From Pisaster brevispinus (Eukaryota; Echinodermata; Asteroidea; Forcipulatida; Asteriidae), in assembly GCA_023634235.1 (NCBI GenBank), contig JAMKCF010000128.1:124001-188000 (forward strand): DNA of 64,000 bases, in the 5' to 3' direction. Each line of letters begins with the position of its first letter. Within the stretch, counting starts at the first letter, position 1. Below are positions 1 through 10,615 of the stretch, one piece after another. The notes under the pieces were generated by a model. The model saw only the letters and a list, made by a program, of their open reading frames with translations. It did no database searches and was not told the origin of the DNA. Both the position numbers and the translations under genes were made by a program.

Positions 1-180
1 TTCACAAATCAATTATTGATTATAAAAAAGGTTTCACTGTTTGTAGAATCCTAATTATCCAATGTTTCTTATGTTTTTATTATAATCCAGACATCCCTTT
101 CTTCGCAAACCTTACAACTAAACTTAAAAAATAAAAATACAAAAATTAACCATTAAGAAACATATAATCCCTTACCAAAA
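1..180. other. AT-rich flank, nothing recognised
   Basis: AT-rich sequence with no convincing open frame, RNA gene or repeat that I can name. Confidence 0.5.
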
Positions 181-860
181 TTTAAAATTTCATTCCAATC
201 GGATATCCAGTTGGAAAAGAATTGGATTGAGTTGTATTGAGTTGGTGTGAGTTGGTTTATATTAGAATACTAAATATTTTCCAGTTGAAATAAAATCTTA
301 GACCAACTCAGTCCAAATGGAAATCCAATTGGAGTCAGTTGGTTTTATTTAATTGAACTAGAATTAGTTGGAGTTTGTTTCTACCAATTGGAAAATTCAC
401 CCCCCAATATTTTCCACTTGGGAAATTTAATTCCCAACAGAAAAACAATCTGCATATTATTATCCCAATGCCACCAACTGGATTTAGAGTTACTTAATTG
501 CACTGGTTTAAATCCCACGAGTGGGGTGGGGTTTACTATATCTCCATACATTTTTGGACTATCAGCCCAATGGGTACAACCTACTTTTCTGCTCAATGGT
601 CCGGTGATCAGTATCAATCTGTTGGACTATTCAACTGTCGGACCAATGGGCTGTCATACTAGTGGGTAAAAACTTATTTCGGGGTGAAGTTGAAACATTC
701 AATTGGGACTAGTTGAATAAAAATCAATCTAAAGCCAACTGAGTCCAATTGGGTCCAATTGGTTTTGTGCCAATACACAACATTGGACAAATTCAAATTG
801 GTTCCAACTGGAAAATTGAATTGGAAATGTTGGTAAGGGACTGCAAAAATATGACTGATC
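180..860. repeat. Degenerate CAATTGG/CCAACTGG-rich repeat region
   Basis: Over about 680 bp the palindromic or near-palindromic words CCAATTGG, CCAACTGG, CCAGTTGG and GAGTTGG recur every 20-50 bases in both orientations (for example near 206, 330, 391, 475, 745, 757 and 806). Open frames of 78-93 codons here overlap on both strands and look like by-products of the repeat, not genes. The simplest reading is an old degenerate minisatellite or fold-back element; I do not recognise a named family. Confidence 0.5.
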
Positions 861-971
861 AAGAGAAACCCAGTAAAACGCTTAGTATTTTTTATGAGAT
901 GTGCTTGCAATAAGTAGAGTTACATTTGACATTATAGGGAAAAGTTTCCATAATCAGAGAGATTTTCAAAT

Positions 972-1166
972 TTGTTGATCAGAACATGGAAAGAACGGGT
1001 TCTTTTCAGGGATCTTTCTGCAGAATCAGGGAGAGTTGGCAGCTCTGCTGACCAACTTATGGGTCAAACTGAAGTGGAATCTGAGCTAAAATCCCAATTT
1101 AAATCACTTCTGAATCAGCAGCTGGAATTCCAGTCATTTCAGACCAAGGAGTTTCTTAGAGTGTAA
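972..1166 (+). other. Open frame of uncertain status, possibly an exon remnant
   Basis: A 64-codon open stretch begins at a TTG, not an ATG, and ends with TAA at 1164-1166. The predicted peptide is polar and Gln/Glu/Ser-rich (contains ...LLNQQLEFQSFQTKEFL), which looks more like coding sequence than its surroundings. No domain is recognisable and no good splice acceptor stands in front. It may be a decayed exon or chance. The next 950 bases (to about 2,110) hold nothing I can name. Confidence 0.15.
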
Positions 1167-2129
1167 TTGCAATGGATTGACAATGTAGATGCTTCGAGAC
1201 AGAGCTGTCTGAGAATACTAATACCTTGCATGTTGCTGCCTTGTTGAGCTGAGACGTCAGTTATATCAGGTTGTTCTCTCCCTAGCTCATCACTCTCCAC
1301 TGCATACAATTAACAGCTCTTAGTATTTGAATGTCTGAAACACTTACAACCCCGTACCCTGCCTGGACTGAATTGAGTTATTTCAGAGGTATCCAGATTC
1401 CTGAACACATAAACAAAACTTCTACATCTACAAGATTGCTCTACACTTTGACCCAGTTGAGGCAATGAGTAACTGGTTTGGGATGAGGGAACTGATTGTC
1501 TGTGCGTATTTGAACAAGGGTCTCAAACCGCTTGGATGCTGTTTTTTGCACTCTTAATCAGAGCAATGATGAAGATCCAACAGGTTAACAAGTCCAGTCA
1601 GATCAGACGTCAGTCTTCATCTTGTAGTCTTCCCATAGATCACCAATCTCCTCTACACCAAAAACACATGGAGCGGATAAAAAGAATAAAGATTAAAACA
1701 CACATTATTGTAAAATTATATGCATTTTTGATATAGGCAGGATACAGGATGAAGCCATCATTCTCTCTGGATAAGTTTCTAAGCAAACTTATTTAATTTG
1801 GAAAAAAAAACCTTTAGCATTTTCTTCTGGCATCAAGGTCATCTGAATTCCAATATTGGAGTTATTAGTGATAAGGTCATCTTTCTCTTTAATACCATGA
1901 ACAATCTGAAAGCGACTATTTCTTTTGTTTTCAAATTAAGAACAAAATGAGCATTTTAATTTTAATATGTGTCTAATCTTGAACAGTTTAACTTGTCAGC
2001 TGTCAATTTACATTCTGTGACTTTAAACTTCTTTTAAAAGACTTGATGATTAACTTGTTTTGGCTAAACACATTCAAATCCTGTATCCTGCCTTGGCTCA
2101 GTGGTGTAGTCCGGACTTTTTTGGTTGGG

Positions 2130-2400
2130 GGAGGGGGAGATCAAGGTGAAGACCCGAGGGGGGGGGGGGGCATTGCTTTTTAGTTGGGGAGGGGGGACAG
2201 GGGAACTAGGGTTTGTCAGTGGTGGGGGTCATACTTTTATTTTGGAAAGGGGACTCTGGTGGTTTAGGAAGGATATTACAAAACACTGACTTGGCATTGA
2301 AAAAGTTACCCCAGTTGGCCATCGAATCAGTGGTGCAACTTGGGAGGGGGGGGGGGCACACAATTGTGCCCCCTCCCCCCGATAAAGGATAACAATAGCA
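2130..2400. repeat. G-tract-rich low-complexity segment
   Basis: The plus strand carries repeated G runs: GGGGGAGGGGG near 2,138, a run of 12 G at about 2,159-2,170, further GGGG/GGGGGG tracts to 2,240, and another run of about 10 G near 2,345 followed by a matching C-rich tract near 2,370. The spacing fits G-quadruplex potential on the plus strand, and the 2,345/2,370 pair could form a hairpin. No gene is seen. Confidence 0.55.
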
Positions 2401-2841
2401 AATTGTTCCTCTTTTGTAAAAGCTTCACTGTGATTATATTTTTAAAACGTTTCTTCTATTGCACAGAGACAATTATTTGTTTTTATGAGCATGTCAGATT
2501 ATTGTACAAATTTACATCAAGAAACTGAAAAGGGGATTGTTTAGAAATAATGCAAGTGAATTCTACAATGTTAATTGGCCAGAAGTGTGTCTCCCCCGCC
2601 TAGAAAATAGTGTACCAATTTATGCCCCCTCCAAATTTACCCACGTTTTAGCACTGAATCAAATTACTAAATATCGTCCATCTCAGTTTTTTTAAAGTCA
2701 TTACCATGTTATATTTGGCCCCAATAGCCTAGTATTCAGTGTTTAAAACTGTACAACATCAGGGATTCTTGGAATAAAACAAAGATGAACTGATAAAAGC
2801 TTGAAGAAGGCAATGTAAGATGAAGAAGAGAATGACTTTAG

Positions 2842-3391
2842 GTGAGTGTTGTAATCCCAATGCATTCAAGCCCACCTAGACACAGAATTGAAAAGCAGCG
2901 GAAGGCCCTTTTGGAATGTCTTTGCAAAGTTCAACAGCTAAAGGAGAAACAACTCAGAGAATTAATGATGGAGAGCATGAAACGCAGGACCAGTGTCTAG
3001 TGATGACAAGGCAGGAAAATATTAACAGATAGATAGCTCACTTTACTGAGGATGTTTTGCAAAACCAATTATACTTCAGGATGACCTCATTAAGATAAAA
3101 AAAAGGAATGAATACCAAACAGTTCACAGATGGCTTTGGTAATAGTGCGTTTGAGTTGAAGTCTAAACAGATGTTGACCAAGTAGAGTTAGAGAGAAAAA
3201 GTACTACGTAAATACATGTACAAGAACACAGATCCATGACATGTTGGACATCATGGTCAAATTTGATGTAACGATCAAATTTCAGTGTAAGTAACACAGA
3301 AAACAAGTATTGTTTCTGTCTTGATGAGAATACAAGTGAAGGACAGTTCAGGTACTCAAGTATGAAACAGACTATTGCACTGTTGGATTGA
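2842..3391 (+). pseudogene. Decayed coding-like stretch, family not identified
   Basis: Several consecutive plus-strand segments read like protein but lie in different frames and are broken by stops. At 2,842-3,000 a Lys/Glu/Leu-rich, coiled-coil-like segment ends at a TAG. At 3,232-3,294 there is a segment with MLDIMVKFDVTIKFQCK. At 3,293-3,391 a segment shifted by one base reads NTENKYCFCLDENTSEGQFR before a TGA. The last two join smoothly if one base is skipped near 3,293, and the pattern (amphipathic helix, then alternating strands) suggests one ancient protein. I cannot name the family. It could be a processed pseudogene, since the segments follow one another without clear introns, or an eroded transposon ORF. 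Confidence 0.3.
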
Positions 3392-3489
3392 GGTTCATTC
3401 TGAAGATAGACTTGGTTCTAGTTGGGTCTGGTGCTAATCAAATCAATAATGTATGGCTACACAGCTAGCTCTGATGAGCTCTTTTAATG

Positions 3490-3504
3490 TGCGCCCTCTG
3501 GTGT
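3490..3504 (-). promoter_or_regulatory. CTCF-like core motif (ACACCAGAGGGCGC on minus)
   Basis: On the minus strand the sequence ACACCAGAGGGCGC differs at one base from the classical bilaterian CTCF core CCACCAGAGGGCGC. Shorter AGGGCGC cores recur near 16,879, 19,684, 26,667 and 27,893. The motif match is seen directly; binding is inferred. GCGCCCTCT is also, from memory, a frequent word in marine invertebrate genomes, so chance or repeat origin is possible. Confidence 0.3.
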
Positions 3505-3639
3505 CACTTAGTTGCCAATCCAATGAGTTGGATCGCGAGTAGCAAAGTTGAAACAAAGTGGTGAAACAAAGCTGTGATGAAGTTTACATACTTGGAGTGC
3601 ATGCAGTTGATTAAAAGCACAACCAAGAACCTGACAAAA

Positions 3640-3868
3640 GTTTGACTCAGGTCAAGTCTATCCTGATCAAAGAAAAAAAAACCCAGAAGATATTGTAGAT
3701 TTGAAGATATGCAGAATAGAATCACCTGAGTCCATTGAGGAAAACACAGGAGAGAAAGAAATGTCAAGCACTCCTTCAACGCTTGCTGTCAAGTTTAAAA
3801 GACGGATTTTCCATCGAATCCAAAGAGAAGTAAAGAGAAAGCAAGGTGCAGCACTTTGAATTTGAGAA
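3640..3868 (+). other. Coding-like open frame after a possible splice acceptor
   Basis: About 67 codons are open in one plus frame, ending in TGA at 3,866-3,868. The peptide is highly charged and ends with a Lys/Arg-rich tail (...KFKRRIFHRIQREVKRKQ). An AG at 3,649-3,650 after 'gtttgactc' could be an acceptor. Longer minus-strand frames overlap it. It may belong with the decayed coding stretch 250 bp upstream or be chance; no domain is recognised. Confidence 0.2.
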
Positions 3869-3869
3869 T

Positions 3870-5345
3870 TAGACAGTGCTAGATGTAGCTCCAACAAAAG
3901 CAGACAGTGTTGTAGGTTTTTAGGTAAAGAGGTCTTATTTCATACTGATCAACATTTTCTATAAAATCCCACAATTAAAAGAATCTGAATGTTGGTGTGC
4001 CTTCTGCTTCATGCATCAAAGCACACAATTAAAAAACTGTGGGGAAAAGTGTTAATGTTATTGATCTTTCTCATTTTCTGATTGTGTGTAGTTAAGTATG
4101 TTTCAGTCTACCTTTGAGTCTTTGGAACAGTACCTTACATGTTAAATGGCAAAATTAAATTATATATAATATATAACCTGCAAAACCCTTCACATGGTGA
4201 AACTTTTCATTTTATAAAAGTGACCATTTCAAATGAATGGAAGCTCAGTGCAGTTTTTCAAATGTTTTGAGAGAACTAATCCACCTGTACATAATATAGT
4301 GAATGAGGCTCTAGATTGGTAAAGAGTTTAGTATCAATGATAATTTTGTAAGTAGAACCTACAATGAAAACAAATTACCATGTGATGGGTTGCAAGAAAG
4401 CATCGCAAATCAACTCAGGATTGGGTAGAACATGTGAGTCCCAGACCAGTAAATACAAAAAACCAAACCTTATAATACATTACATAAACTCTAGATGCAA
4501 GGACTACTTGTACATTAAAATCGTTGTGTCACTACAAAAGTGATGTATGTTGGTTTTGTGTCTTGATCTCACAAGAAAGTGCTCTGTGCAAAAACATGGT
4601 GTCTAAGCGTGTTCTTGTTTTTTGTTTACATTCTGGGCTAATAAAAATGAGATACAACGCTTGACAATGTCAGACTTAAGTAACGTAAGTGCTCTTTTAG
4701 AAGATACAATGTTTTTGTACTGACATAACGATATGAAGCCATACTCGGGGAAAACCAACTTGATGAACTACTGACAACTAGAGTTATAATCCTTAGATGG
4801 GTTTGGCACATCCTATGGAAACCTTTTGATAAGCAAATTAACAAGCTCTTTACTGCCCATCTCATGGCCTGCGCAGACAAGATCATCAACGCCTACTATA
4901 CTCAGTGTACATCTCTAGAATATTGCCAATGGATGTTCTGCTTTCTCTGTTGGAGATCTGGAGACCAGTACTCAACATGATAGAATGAGGAAAGTTTGTG
5001 TCTGCCTGCTGAGAAGCCCACTGATAAATGATGATGACGATGATGATGGAGCCATCCTACATTGGATAGCTTGTTCATTAGTTTAAAGTTTGGAAATAAG
5101 GCCCAATCATGGATGTTGCCATAAAGTCAGTAAACAAAGTCCTGTGACATCACATACAAGATGTCAGTCCCTGAAGTTGCCTTTTTATTTTCAACAAGGC
5201 CTGGTCTGGTTGATAACAGCTCTCCATTGACCCTGTCTCTCATAGCAGACTGGTTGTTCCTCTCAACAGAAAACCCATATCTGGTCATTGCTGAGCGGCT
5301 GTTTACACAGGTGACATAATTCAAATGAAAAGGTACCAAAAGCAC
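3870..5345. other. Gene-free stretch, no named feature
   Basis: There is no convincing exon or element over about 1.5 kb. A small GATGATGAC-type microsatellite lies at about 5,028-5,050. Short minus-strand open frames at 4,638-4,889 and 5,127-5,345 show no recognisable domain. Confidence 0.4.
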
Positions 5346-5347
5346 CA

Positions 5348-5530
5348 GGGCTAAAATTCATAGAGCTTCCTAAGCAGAAAAAGTAGCTTAGCACAAGAAC
5401 AATTATGCTGGACACCAGTATTTTTGGGGGGCAAAACACCGTGTCACATGCACCATTTTTTGCTCATCTTTGCTTAGCAGAAAAATGTCTAGCAATATTT
5501 TTGCTCGAGCAGCTCTTACATGTAATTGAG
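5348..5530. mobile_element. Degenerate MITE copy, same family as 6265-6454
   Basis: The left end reads 'ttcatagagcttcctaagcag' and the right end 'gctcgagcagctcttacatg', eroded forms of the inverted ends of the better preserved element at 6,265-6,454. The interior shares the 'gcttagca' and 'tttttgctc' words with that element. No open frame, as expected for a non-autonomous element. Confidence 0.45.
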
Positions 5531-6264
5531 AGCAAGTTGCTGACTGACAGGATGCCTGTTAACCGTTAACATCATGGCTATCCCTTTTCTTGCCAGTAGG
5601 AACATTACAAAGTAATATCAATTCTGAAATTCTCTTTCAATAACTAGAATCCAGCAGCTGACTCAACTCAAGCATGGTGCTCCTGACAAGAAGCAAAATA
5701 ATATAACATGAACATAGTACGTTTCACTACCACACAAGTTGGTCAAACTTTAACACATGAAGCAAGTCAGCATTTAAATTGGAATTGTTATTCTGATGAC
5801 CATCGCCACAAGAATCCAAGTCCAGCTGCTGACTCAGCTCAATCATGACACTTCCAACAAGAAGCAAACGTGAGATAAACCAATAAGTAGTATTGACCAA
5901 ACTGCTCTTGTAAATCTAACATCCTTGAAGTAAACTTGCTGAAAACATCAGCAAATGATACATGCAATCTAATGGCTCATTTTGTACATCAAGTTTGGAT
6001 GTAATTCTCAAGGGATCCTGTTTGTCTTCTTGTCATGAATCTTCAGACCTGGCTTTATTGCCCTTCATTTTCTGAATTGCACATCAAGAGTAGCGAAAAA
6101 TCCAACTGCTTCAAGAGACGTTAAACAGCATCATGTCCCAAAAGTTACAATTTTTGTGAAAGTCAATTATGATTATGAAATACGAGTTTTGTTCTCATTT
6201 CTACATTTATTTTAAAATGGGGACAACTTTTAAAAAACATGCGGCAGATCTAGGGGCAGACATT

Positions 6265-6454
6265 GGCCCAATTTCATAGAGCTGCTTTAAGCAAAAAATA
6301 CTGCCTTTAAAAAATTCTGCTGAGCAAAAATGAGCAGGGAACCAGTCACAAACTGTAAACATAACAAGGTATTTTTGGCTGGTAAGCCTTTTCCAGTGAG
6401 CAAAATTGTTTAGTATTTAATAAATTTGTGTGCGCAGCTCTATGCAATGGGCCC
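6265..6454. mobile_element. MITE with terminal inverted repeats (GGCCCA..TCATAGAGCTGC)
   Basis: The left end is GGCCCAATTTCATAGAGCTG and the right end, read on the minus strand, is GGGCCCATTGCATAGAGCTG, giving about 20-bp inverted ends around a 190-bp body with no open frame. The body has the repeated 'gctgagcaaaa/gtgagcaaaa' words shared with the eroded copy at 5,348-5,530. The type resembles abundant echinoderm MITEs (inference from memory, no database search). Confidence 0.65.
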
Positions 6455-6465
6455 AGTTCCCCAAC

Positions 6466-6738
6466 ACTCTGTTCTGACAGGTACTCCAGAGTCGTGCCGA
6501 ACCAAATAGGTTAGAAGCAACTCTAGGTCAATCCAAACAAATCTTGGTTTCAGGCAGGCCAACTTAACATAACATTTATGTTAGGTTCAGCTTATGACAA
6601 GATCGATGTCTGAAACCAAGACTCTCCAGAGTCATTTCAAATGACTGCTACACTTGATCTTTCACATCCAGTGCGTCGAGTCGTAATTCCATAATTTTGT
6701 TTTGCGCGACTCTAGAGCACCTGTCTGAACCGGGTCTT
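6466..6738. mobile_element. MITE with inverted ends (GTTCnGACAGGTnCTCnAGAGTCG)
   Basis: The left arm GTTCTGACAGGTACTCCAGA (6,471-6,490) pairs with the right arm, which reads GTTCAGACAGGTGCTCTAGA on the minus strand and ends near 6,730. The match extends through AGAGTCG. The inner part also has a small inverted pair ('cttggtttcag' near 6,543 and 'ctgaaaccaag' near 6,610). No coding capacity. Confidence 0.6.
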
Positions 6739-7216
6739 ACAAACACAATAAGCCCCGTCTGATGTCACACTGCATTGAGCTGTTATCATTGGCTTCAAAA
6801 CCTTTCCCTCCCTTCCCCAATAAACCCAATTACTTTAATGTAATACTCCTGGAGACAAGTCTTTTGTATACTACAAATGTCAGGACTTGGACTCAATATT
6901 CTTATGACCATCACCACAAGAATCTAAGCCCAGCTGCTGACAAAGTCAAATGTGATGCTCCAGACAAGAAGCAAACCACACCCATAAGGATCTAAGATCA
7001 GTGTTGACCAAAAGGATGACACAGTGGCCAAACATACTGTTTAAATAAATAAAGATTTGTATTATAAGATTCATCACAATGCAGGTTGGTCATGTTTATG
7101 ACAGTCAAGCCTTGGACTCATTATTCTGATGACCATCGCCACAAGAATCTGAATCCAGCTGCTTCTAGTCAGCATCATGTAATTACAAGTTCAGTCAGAG
7201 TGATCTTGAACGTGAT

Positions 7217-7384
7217 CAGACCTGATGCTTTATGGAGGCAACTGCCTCCATTGCCACTAGTCATTGCCTTGGTGCCCCTTGACATGCTTCAATACAAGTT
7301 TACTATTTCTTCTTAGAGGTGCCCTTTCCCAAGGAGACAAGGTCTTGGTGACCTTGCTGTTTCAAAATCAAAGCATCAGGCCTG
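7217..7384. mobile_element. MITE-like inverted-repeat element, copy 1
   Basis: The left end CAGACCTGATGCTTTA pairs with the right end, which on the minus strand reads CAGGCCTGATGCTTTG. The interior words GGAGGCAACTGCCTCC, GGTGCCCCTTGACA and GTGCCCTTTCCCAAG match the element at 10,443-10,613, so the two are copies of one family. No open frame of note. Confidence 0.55.
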
Positions 7385-8089
7385 CATGATAGTCATTACA
7401 CTCCCAAAAGGATGTAAGAACACCACTGGTCCATGCATGGGGGTGATGACCTGCATGTACATGTGGTGATCAAATGTTTAGTCTGATAAAGATTTGTACC
7501 TAAATAATGCAACATCACCACACAGGTCATGCAGGTTGGTCAAACTTATGATGGACTCGGACTCAGAATTCTGATGACCATTGTCACAAGAATCTGAATC
7601 CAACTGCTGCCAATTAAATTGTGATAATCCCCCAACAAGAAGCAAAGTACACCGATACAATCAGAACATGTGTAAATGATCAGTGTTGATATCGGGAATG
7701 ACTTATTCATCACACTTTCAATGATAAATTTGTCAAGATTTGTACCAAGTGATTTTCCATCAGACAGGTTGGTCAAGTTAGCAAAAGTCAGACTTTGTAC
7801 TCATTATTCTGATGACCATTCCAAAAGAATCTGAATCCAAGCTGATTACAAACATAGTTTTCCTGACCAGAAGAAAACTAATGTATTAATTATACACAAA
7901 GTACAATGGACCCCCACACAGGTTGGTCAAAATTAAAGAAAACGGCAGTATGGAAGTCAGGACTGAATTGGAATTGTTATTCTGGTGACCATCGCCAAAC
8001 AAATCCAAGTCCAGCTGCTGACTCAACTGAAGCAGGAGGCTTCCAAGGGAGCAAACTGGGCATTCCCAACATCCCCAAAATAGCTGAGG

Positions 8090-8730
8090 CACAACATTGA
8101 AAACAATACTTGCAGACTGCCTCTGTAAATCTAGACCCCTTAATTTAAACTGAGCAGTTTTAAATTAAGTTTTGATGTAATTATCAAGGAGTCTGTATTT
8201 ATTTATTTTTTGTTATTCACTGAGAATGCATCTTCAGACCAGAAATGGTTTCCTTCATTTTCTGAATTGCATATATCAAGAGTAAAAGCAAATACATTTC
8301 AAGAGATGTTAAACATCGATCATCATGTCCAAAAAGAACAAATGAAAACTTGATTACTTGCAGTAAATTAAGTACCCATTTTGTATCCCATCCTGACACC
8401 ATTTTAAAATAAGAAATACTTTTAACATCACAGTGCTAGATTCAGAGGAAGACAGTTCCCTACCCTACAACCCAGTCCCCCCAACATTAGCTTAACACCT
8501 CCTGACTTAACTTTACACTGTATGGGTCAGAAATCATACAGGTACTTCCCTCCCTCCCTACCCCCCCCCCCCCCCCCCCCCCCACTCCTCCAACAAGCAA
8601 AACCACTTTGGACCTTGCATGTGTTTCTCTGGAACAACCTCTGAATCCAACAACATGACCTTATCAATTTAATAATTACAGTTCAAGTTATAAAACAGAA
8701 GGGAAACTAACTTGGTAAATTTGTAATAAC
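8090..8730. other. Gene-free stretch with a poly-C tract
   Basis: No gene is seen. A run of about 20 C (8,564-8,583) is the only distinctive feature. Confidence 0.5.
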
Positions 8731-8978
8731 TTTGGGTTCAACAAAGACAAATTTACTAGAGCGGGATTTGAACCAATAGTCTCCAGTTTAACAGGCTGGT
8801 GCTCTACCAACTTAGCTATCTAGCCCTATGTTGGCCATCTCCCCCTGTTTTGTCAATATCTTTGTTCAGGGATGCCAGTCAGAAGTCATACAACCTTTAA
8901 CTGCTGGCATGTTAACTTGTTCCGGAATTCATTGGTTTAAATCACACTATAGACAATTTGTCTTTGTTCAACCCCAAA
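8731..8978. mobile_element. 248-bp element with inverted ends carrying a degenerate tRNA-like sequence
   Basis: The left end TTTGGGTTCAACAAAGACAA and the right end, AATTTGTCTTTGTTCAACCC with CAAA, form inverted repeats of about 24 bp with two or three mismatches. Inside, on the minus strand at about 8,756-8,826, lies a tRNA-like stretch: GGGCTAGATAGCTAAGTTGG resembles an A box with D arm, and GGTTCAAATCC is a good B box. An anticodon-like loop CTGTTAA would read Asn (GTT). The acceptor and T stems pair poorly, so it is not a functional tRNA. It is a tRNA-derived or tRNA-capturing non-autonomous element. Confidence 0.55.
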
Positions 8979-8999
8979 TAAATAATAATTACTAGGTAC

Positions 9000-10440
9000 A
9001 ACATTGCTTTACAATCATTATGATTTAAATAACAATGCATAAAAATGAGTTTGCTAATAAACCATTTTCATAGGCTGAACACTATGGTCATTTATCAGCC
9101 CAACAATTATATGCCGTACACACAGGTCCTTGTTAACTAGTTGGTGGAACATGTGTCACCTGTCATGCAATATTTTGGCATTTATTTACTGCTACAATGC
9201 TCAACAAGTTAATATTGTAGTCCAATATGGAAACTACTAGATGATTTGCAGTTTCTTTCCCATAATAACTGTTCCCTGCCCATTTGTCCAAACAAGGAAA
9301 GGTCCTACATTACAGTGGACAAAGTTGATGTCCAAACAGAGTCATCCAAGTTGTTCAGATGTGTGTTTTTGTGAAAGGTTTTCAGAGAAAGGGGTAGATG
9401 AGTTTCCACGTCTATTTTGTGTTTATCGGACAAATTTCAAATGACAAGGATCACTATGTGAGTATGTGTTTCCATGAAACAAATATTGAATGCATTTGGT
9501 TTGTGCATTGTGTTGTAGAATATAATCACTCATTAAAACCTGGCTTTTCCAGATTTCACCTTGTGATTATATTCTGCAATAAAGCACTCATATGCCTCCA
9601 ATATTTGTAAAATAAACGACCATCCAGTAGTACTAACATGTACATAGAGCTACATCAAATACTATCCACATATCTAATTACATACATTTTGATACAAAAA
9701 GTCTTTAGGAAAAAGTTCACATTATTAAACAGCTTACTAGTTTCTTGTAAATTCTTAGGTACTGCTTCTGTATATCAGAGGATTGAAGGCATGTGATTAT
9801 GTAAAACGTGTTTGGTATCTATGTACTTATGGATTATCTCATATATTCCTTAGTTTAAACCCTCCTCTTCTGAAATTTCCAGTGAGTTGACAAACCATTA
9901 ATTTGAAACCATGCAGATGCACAGGTTGTGTAGAGTGGAACAGCTGAGCAAAAACTTGTTTGTGTACAAACAAAGCCAGTACAACATGTGTGTTCTGCAT
10001 AGATTTATCTTTCATTAATAGAATCCATAAATTGGTCATATAGTAGGAGGGATTGATAGTGTTCTTTTGTACAAATAGATGACCTATGCAACCAATTAGG
10101 TCTGACCAAATCACTGTGCGTACCCCGCCGTCGAGTCAGCAATTTAAGGGTTCTGGACCCCGCCAACCCTTGGTTCGCAGGCGACATAGTACCACAGCGC
10201 AGGGAGGCCATTCCCCAACCTGGTGTGCAAGAACATCATTTGACAGAAACAAACTTTACAGTCTGGAGAGCAATTTGGTTGATGACCCAATCCAATCATC
10301 CTCAGTTGCATGATACCATTCATCCTCTGATCTACACATAGTTGAATCATCCTATGCCCTCAATCCTTCAATTCCATACAGTATAATACATTCATTCCTT
10401 CTTTATCAACTAAGTCTTGAATTCCAAGACTTAGACCAAA
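9000..10440. other. Gene-free stretch, nothing recognised
   Basis: Open frames here (9,241-9,444, 9,398-9,610, 9,839-10,350) overlap on both strands without recognisable domains. A GC-richer patch at about 10,120-10,210 stands out from its surroundings but shows no tRNA or known RNA fold that I can support. A small hairpin ('agtcttgaattcc/aagactta') lies near 10,410-10,433. Confidence 0.4.
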
Positions 10441-10442
10441 AT

Positions 10443-10613
10443 CCAGGCCTGGAATTACACGGAGGCCACATAGGTCATGGCCTCTGTTGCCCCTGGTCTT
10501 GGCCTTAGTGACCCTTCAAGAGTTTCCCACAGACTTTTAGATTTTTCAATCGGGAGTGCCCTTTGCAAGATGAAAATGTCCTTGCCCTCTCAAAGATGAA
10601 ATTCCAGGCCTTA
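10443..10613. mobile_element. MITE-like inverted-repeat element, copy 2
   Basis: The ends CCAGGCCTGGAATTAC and, on the minus strand, AAGGCCTGGAATTTC form the inverted repeat. The body (GGAGGCC..., GTTGCCCCTGGTCTTGGCCT, GTGCCCTTTGCAAG) parallels the element at 7,217-7,384. No coding capacity. Confidence 0.55.
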
Positions 10614-10615
10614 AA

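Larger units (their letters stand above)
5640..8080. repeat. Local seven-copy dispersed repeat with imperfect palindromic core
   Basis: A unit with the order CAGGTTGGTCAAACTT, short spacer, GGACTTGGACTC, ATTCTGATGACCATCGCCAC, AAGAATC, CAGCTGCTGACTCA, then 'acaagaagcaaa' recurs near 5,645 (partial), 5,795, 6,886, 7,110, 7,550, 7,790 and 7,960. Copies differ by substitutions and small indels. The core is an imperfect palindrome (ATTCT...AGAAT arms). On the minus strand the core reads as QLDLDSCGDGHQNN, but the frame is not kept between copies downstream, so I call it a repeat and not an exon family. Two MITEs (6,265-6,738) and one more (7,217-7,384) are interspersed. Confidence 0.6.

Noticed and set aside
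388..669. 93-codon plus-strand open frame
   Set aside because: It lies in the CAATTGG-rich repeat, overlaps a similar minus-strand frame, starts at TTG and has no domain.
5640..8080. Family of tandem microexons encoding QLDLDSCGDGHQNN
   Set aside because: The frame is not preserved beyond the core between copies, some copies have indels in the core, and splice sites are not consistent.
8756..8826. Functional tRNA-Asn gene on the minus strand
   Set aside because: The B box and anticodon loop are good, but acceptor and T stems pair poorly, and the sequence sits inside an element with inverted ends.
10120..10210. GC-rich patch as a structured RNA gene
   Set aside because: I could not fold it into a tRNA, snRNA or other known RNA, and no promoter boxes were seen.
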